DNA of 64,000 bases from Rhodobiaceae bacterium UBA7804 (GTDB lineage Bacteria > Pseudomonadota > Alphaproteobacteria > Parvibaculales > Parvibaculaceae), in assembly GCA_002480495.1 (NCBI GenBank), contig DLCG01000006.1, positions 42,479-106,478 on the forward strand, read 5' to 3'. Positions within the stretch are counted from its first letter, which is position 1, and each line of letters starts with the position of its first letter. The notes below the pieces were generated by a model. The model was not told where the DNA came from and ran no database searches. It saw only the letters and a program-made list of their open reading frames with translations. Of this stretch, positions 60,172 through 64,000 are shown piece after piece. A program made the position numbers and the translations under genes.

Positions 60172-61394
60172 AGACGATGCAGCCCTACATGCTCGGAACA
60201 GGCAATGCCGCAAGCGAGATCGGCGTTTCCGACCGCTATCAGGAGATCAAGTTTCGCGTATTCGATCTGACGCTCGAGTATCTCGATCAACAGGGAGTTG
60301 AGGGCGATGGTATTCCTGCCGCCGCGCTTCAAGACGAAATCGCTCGCGCAATCGCTGTAGTGCTCATGTCTCGCGGCATAGCCCTCAACATGCGCGAACG
60401 AGCTCAGCTCATCGAAGATGTTCAGAACGAAATTGTGGGTTTTGGCCCGCTTGAGCCATTGTTGCGAGACCCCGACGTGGACGACGTGATCGTCAACGGT
60501 CCGGCGACCATTTTCGTCGAGCGGCGCGGCGAGCTGGAGCCAGTGCAGACTCGATTCCGTGACACGACACACCTTATGAATGTCATTCAGAGGATTGTGA
60601 GTCCGATCGGCCGTCGCGTCGACGAAGGAACGCCCTATGTGGACGGGCGTCTGCCGGACGGGTCTCGTGTCAATGTCATCATTCCGCCTGTTGCTCTGGA
60701 TGGGCCGATACTCTCCATTCGCAAGTTCAAGCACATCCCGCTGACCGGCGAGGATCTCGTTCGCAGCAGGAGCATGACGGCGGATATGCTCAACTATCTG
60801 GCGAATGCGGTTCGCGGAAAGAAAAACATCCTGATCTGCGGCGGAACAGGATCAGGCAAGACGACACTGCTGAATGTCCTGAGCTCCTATATCGGCGCAA
60901 AGGAGCGCCTGGTAACCATTGAGGACGCAGCAGAACTCCAGTTGCAACAGTCGCATGTTGTCCGCCTCGAGACGCGGCCGTCCTCGCCGGATGGCGCGAG
61001 CGAAGTAACGGCGCGGGATCTTTTACGCAATGTGCTGCGTATGCGCCCGGACCGCATCATCCTTGGTGAGGTTCGTTCGAGTGAGGCGATCGAGATGTTG
61101 CAGGCGATGGGAACGGGTCATGACGGGTCCATGGCGACATTGCATGCGAACGCGCCCCGCGATGCGCTCGAACGTCTTGAGATGCTCATCGGTCTGCACG
61201 GATTCTCGACCGACCTCCAGGCTGTAAGGCGTTTCATTTCAGGGGCCGTTCATATTGTTGTGCACACCGCACGCAGATCCGATGGAAAGCGCAAGGTCGT
61301 ATCGGTGTGTGAGGTAGCCGGCATGGAAGGGCCTACCTATTCGCTGCGGGAAATTTTCTCCGACGATGAAACGGAAAAGAGACGGGTCGTTTAG
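60168..61394 (+). CDS. cpaF: CpaF/TadA secretion ATPase (408 aa)
   Basis: Hexameric motor of the Tad pilus. N-terminal region, then the VirB11-like core with Walker A ICGGTGSGKTTLLN (about 222-235), Asp box (TIEDAAELQ), Walker B ILGEVRSSEAIEMLQAM and His box (GHDGSMATLHANAP). Overlaps cpaE by four bases. Confidence 0.97.
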   Translation: MKTMQPYMLGTGNAASEIGVSDRYQEIKFRVFDLTLEYLDQQGVEGDGIPAAALQDEIARAIAVVLMSRGIALNMRERAQLIEDVQNEIVGFGPLEPLLRDPDVDDVIVNGPATIFVERRGELEPVQTRFRDTTHLMNVIQRIVSPIGRRVDEGTPYVDGRLPDGSRVNVIIPPVALDGPILSIRKFKHIPLTGEDLVRSRSMTADMLNYLANAVRGKKNILICGGTGSGKTTLLNVLSSYIGAKERLVTIEDAAELQLQQSHVVRLETRPSSPDGASEVTARDLLRNVLRMRPDRIILGEVRSSEAIEMLQAMGTGHDGSMATLHANAPRDALERLEMLIGLHGFSTDLQAVRRFISGAVHIVVHTARRSDGKRKVVSVCEVAGMEGPTYSLREIFSDDETEKRRVV

Positions 61395-61405
61395 GGGGAC
61401 TTGTC

Positions 61406-62335
61406 ATGGCCGGCTTCTCGATAATCATGCTCGCGACCCTCTGTTTGGCATGCGGTGCCTGTACGCTGCTGCTCGTCTGGCGTGCTCGTGAAAATCAGGA
61501 AGTCACCGATCGTCTTGGGCGGCTTTTGGATAGATCATCATCCGATGTTTCTGCCCCGCGTGCATTCAGCGTCTGGCCCGACACAACTCGCTATATGCCG
61601 AAGATTGCGCGCAACCGCCTGTATCAAGCTGGGATCGACCTGCCTCCGGACCGGTTGACGGCCATTGTCATCTTTGCATTCTGTATCTGGCTGTCGGCCG
61701 GGTTCTTGCTGGACTTTCTGGTTTCAACGCTTCTTCTGCTTAGTGCCTCGCTGATCACCGTCGCAATCGTCGATTATCGCGCACGGAAGAGAATGAATGC
61801 ATTGGCAGATGCGATGCTCGGATACTTCGATCGGGTGCGGCAGCTGCTTGTGGTGGGAAACAGCCTTTCGGTTGCCCTTGCTCGCGCCACCCAGTCTTCT
61901 CCGCCTGTCGTTGTCGAGTTCTTCTCGCCGACCATGCGCAGAATCGCGAACGGCGCGGGCATCACTGAAAGCGTCAATCAGCTTGCGGACGAGCTCGATC
62001 TTTATGAGCTCCGCCTGTTTGGAACAGCTGTTGAGACCAATCTCCGGTTCGGTGGTTCGCTGACCGCGATATTGGCCAATCTTATCGAGAATATTCGCCG
62101 TCGTGCTGCGGTCATGCGTGAGGTCAGGGTGAGCACCTCTCAGATCAGGGCGAGCGCATGGGTGCTTGGGCTTCTGCCAATGGTCGTCGCTTCAGTCGTC
62201 ATGGCACAGAGCCCGGATTATGTGCGCTGGTTCATCGACAACCCCTCCGGCCAGACACTGCTCATCTATTGCGCGGTATCCCAGGTTCTGGGTGCCTTCA
62301 TGATGAGAAGCGTCGTCGGATCAACTTCATACTAG
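61406..62335 (+). CDS. tadB: TadB inner-membrane platform protein (309 aa)
   Basis: Type II secretion F-domain protein: N-terminal helix, a helix pair around residues 85-115, the cytoplasmic F domain (LADAMLGYFDRVRQLLVVGNSLSVAL) and two C-terminal helices. 11 bases after cpaF. Confidence 0.93.
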   Translation: MAGFSIIMLATLCLACGACTLLLVWRARENQEVTDRLGRLLDRSSSDVSAPRAFSVWPDTTRYMPKIARNRLYQAGIDLPPDRLTAIVIFAFCIWLSAGFLLDFLVSTLLLLSASLITVAIVDYRARKRMNALADAMLGYFDRVRQLLVVGNSLSVALARATQSSPPVVVEFFSPTMRRIANGAGITESVNQLADELDLYELRLFGTAVETNLRFGGSLTAILANLIENIRRRAAVMREVRVSTSQIRASAWVLGLLPMVVASVVMAQSPDYVRWFIDNPSGQTLLIYCAVSQVLGAFMMRSVVGSTSY

Positions 62336-62371
62336 GGGAGCATCGAAGCTTTGCTGGAGGGATTGACATGG

Positions 62372-63292
62372 ATGGTGGCGCTGCTGGCGGTGACGGGCGG
62401 AGTGTTCGTTTTTGCTGCATCCGTCCCGGCTCTGTTTCGGCGGCATGAAGTTGCCGCCCGACTGTCCGATCTATTTACACCTGATCTGCCTAGAAACACC
62501 TGGGTGGAAAGCGTTCTGCACCTTTTGGAGCGGATTGGCCGCCGCCTTGAAGGCGCGGGAGCAAATCAGGAGTTGAAAACGCTCGTTCTCCGCGCGGGAT
62601 TTTTTCAACCGTCCATGCTCCACATTTTTGTGGCGTTGCGTTACCTGGTTGCCCTCACTGTCGGAGTATTGGTCGTTGCCTCGCGTGCGGGTGCGACCGG
62701 GATATCTCCGATCGATGTGCTGCTTGGCTTGTTCTTCGGCTACTTGTTCTATCGTTATGCGCTGATCGCATTGAAGCTTTACGCAGACCGGCGGGCAAAC
62801 ATCATCCGCCGAGAATTGCCGCCCGTTCTCGATATCATGCTGATGGCGCTCGATGCAGGCGTGAGCATCGATCAATGTATGCGCTATGTCGCAAGCGTGG
62901 CGGTACGAACGGCGCCGGTGACAAGTGACGTGCTTCGTCGTCACATTGCCGACATCGATGGTGGCATGCCATATGACGCCGCGTTGGACAGGCTGGGTAT
63001 GCGGCTCGGCATCGATGAAGGTCAGGATTTTGCCTCGACAATCAAGCAGGCGCTGTTTCAGGGTGGTGAGCTCGGCACCACGCTTCGGCGTTTTTCCGCC
63101 GATCTGTCTGACAAACGAATGTCGACGGCGCGCGAACAAGTTGGCCGAAAGGCACCTCACCTGACGCTCGTCATGATTCTGTTCTTCATGCCGGTACTGT
63201 TGATTGTGTTGGCTGGTCCAGCAGTTGTGGAGCTTAAAGGCGCTCTGCAGAACGCTGGAGAGCAGATGACGAAATCGAGGGCAGTTAGATGA
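62372..63292 (+). CDS. tadC: TadC inner-membrane platform protein (306 aa)
   Basis: Second F-domain protein: LPPVLDIMLMALDAGVSIDQCMRYVA is the TadC hallmark; a hydrophobic helix pair lies around 85-140 and a final helix at LVMILFFMPVLLIVLAGPAVVE. ATG 62372 is preferred (GGAGGGA nine bases upstream); TTG 62351 is possible. Its TGA overlaps the tadD ATG (ATGA). Confidence 0.93.
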   Translation: MVALLAVTGGVFVFAASVPALFRRHEVAARLSDLFTPDLPRNTWVESVLHLLERIGRRLEGAGANQELKTLVLRAGFFQPSMLHIFVALRYLVALTVGVLVVASRAGATGISPIDVLLGLFFGYLFYRYALIALKLYADRRANIIRRELPPVLDIMLMALDAGVSIDQCMRYVASVAVRTAPVTSDVLRRHIADIDGGMPYDAALDRLGMRLGIDEGQDFASTIKQALFQGGELGTTLRRFSADLSDKRMSTAREQVGRKAPHLTLVMILFFMPVLLIVLAGPAVVELKGALQNAGEQMTKSRAVR

Positions 63293-64000
63293 AAAAAATT
63301 CTTCTCCTTGCGGCATTTGTTCCGCTTGCGGGCTGCGCAGATTATGGCTTTGACCCGATAGCAACTATCTCTCCCGCCTCCAGCAATGTTCAGGTGCTCG
63401 ATGAGGCTTCGACATCCAGGCTTTATTTGAGCGTCGTAAACGGCTTGATTGAGCAGGGCCGCTATCGTGCAGCCCTCGCTTATCTGGATCAGTATGCCGT
63501 GAAGGAACGCAAGACCGCTTACTTTCTACAGCTTTATGGCGAGGCTCTGCTGGGTACTGAACAATATGATGCGGCTGCGGAGGCTTTTGCGGAGCTCGAG
63601 AGCACGGAGCTCGAAGCCGATGGCTTCAACGGCATCGGCCGAGTAAAGGCGGCGCAGGGCGATTGGCGTATGGCCGCCGAAAATTTCCAGAAGGCGGTCA
63701 ACGTAAGACCTTCCAGCTCGGAGTTTCTGAATAATCTCGGCTATGCCCAGCTTTGCGTGGGCGGTGAAGCTATTCCAGCCGCGGAGTTCAACCTTCGTCA
63801 GGCGCAGGAGCTTGATCCCACATCAACGTCAATCCGCAATAATTTGGTGATTGCCCTGCTTATGGCGGGCAAGGAGGAGCAGGCGAGGCGATTGCTCGCG
63901 GGCATTCCGACTATGCGTGAGAGAGCAGAGGTTCAGGCCTTCGCCGCCACCTGGCTCGAGCGACACATGAGAGGTGATGAACCGGCAAAGGAGGATATGT
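63289..64000 (+). CDS. tadD: TadD TPR lipoprotein (partial, C-terminus beyond window)
   Basis: A lipobox (PLAGC, Cys16) gives an outer-membrane lipoprotein; at least four TPR-like repeats follow (YRAALAYLDQYAVKERKTAY, YDAAAEAFAELE, WRMAAENFQKAVNVRPSSSEF, PAAEFNLRQAQELDPTS). Needed for pilus secretin assembly in relatives. 237 codons visible and no stop before the edge. Flp pilin, prepilin peptidase and TadE are not in the window. Confidence 0.9.
   Translation, partial: MKKILLLAAFVPLAGCADYGFDPIATISPASSNVQVLDEASTSRLYLSVVNGLIEQGRYRAALAYLDQYAVKERKTAYFLQLYGEALLGTEQYDAAAEAFAELESTELEADGFNGIGRVKAAQGDWRMAAENFQKAVNVRPSSSEFLNNLGYAQLCVGGEAIPAAEFNLRQAQELDPTSTSIRNNLVIALLMAGKEEQARRLLAGIPTMRERAEVQAFAATWLERHMRGDEPAKEDM

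Overview
This is a 64 kb piece of a GC-rich alphaproteobacterial chromosome. The RegB/RegA redox pair, the NepR/PhyR/EcfG general stress response, CtrA-era Tad pilus genes, MmcB, a DUF5330-like protein and a CYP153-type alkane hydroxylase together suggest a hydrocarbon-using member of the Parvibaculum/Rhizobiales group. That assignment is inference; there is no rRNA gene here to fix it. No tRNA, rRNA, CRISPR array, complete insertion sequence or prophage was seen.

Layout. 1-9.9 kb: housekeeping and signalling genes, namely an intracellular PHB depolymerase (cut by the window edge), leuA with a candidate leucine-rich leader peptide, a SCO copper chaperone, an ankyrin protein, an MBL-fold hydrolase, regB-regA, a methyltransferase, mmcB and an APH-like kinase. 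10-19.8 kb: a lipid/hydrocarbon oxidation block. Two paralogous ferritin-like diiron proteins flank an Hsp70-like protein and a CYP153-type P450, followed by an RND/MMPL exporter and a second P450. The promoters of this block share a TGACG-N4-CGTCA palindrome, with one more copy upstream of an MFS transporter at 32 kb, so it looks like one uncharacterised regulon. 19.9-29.1 kb: a HAD hydrolase, a ParA-SPOR pair, the biotin genes bioA, bioB, bioF and bioD, and an iron-linked pair (a PKHD-type dioxygenase and a Gly/Glu-repeat secreted protein) around a Fur/Mur-like box. 29.1-41.3 kb: small membrane proteins, alkylation repair (ogt, ada-alkA), an MFS transporter, an alcohol dehydrogenase, then a phosphate module (PstS-like protein and OprO/P-like porin with 11-bp-spaced Pho-box-like repeats), a TonB receptor and an alpha/beta-hydrolase-OsmC fusion.

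41.4-50.3 kb: the general stress response locus. It has two NepR-like anti-sigma factors, PhyR, EcfG, a HisKA_2 sensor whose ATP-binding domain looks degenerate, and several GGAAC-N16-CGTT-type promoters in front of stress genes (PRC-barrel, CsbD, DUF1328, MgtC and others). 50.3-64 kb: two single-receiver regulators, a TadG-like protein, a glycine-rich lipoprotein facing a ShlB/FhaC two-partner-secretion porin, and the Tad pilus operon cpaB-cpaC-cpaE-cpaF-tadB-tadC-tadD, whose last gene runs off the window.

The most interesting candidates for undescribed biology are the palindrome-controlled diiron/P450/Hsp70/RND block, a multi-stem RNA-like leader upstream of its exporter, the degenerate PhyR-locus sensor with dual NepR, and the Pho-like repeat placed between two convergent phosphate genes.
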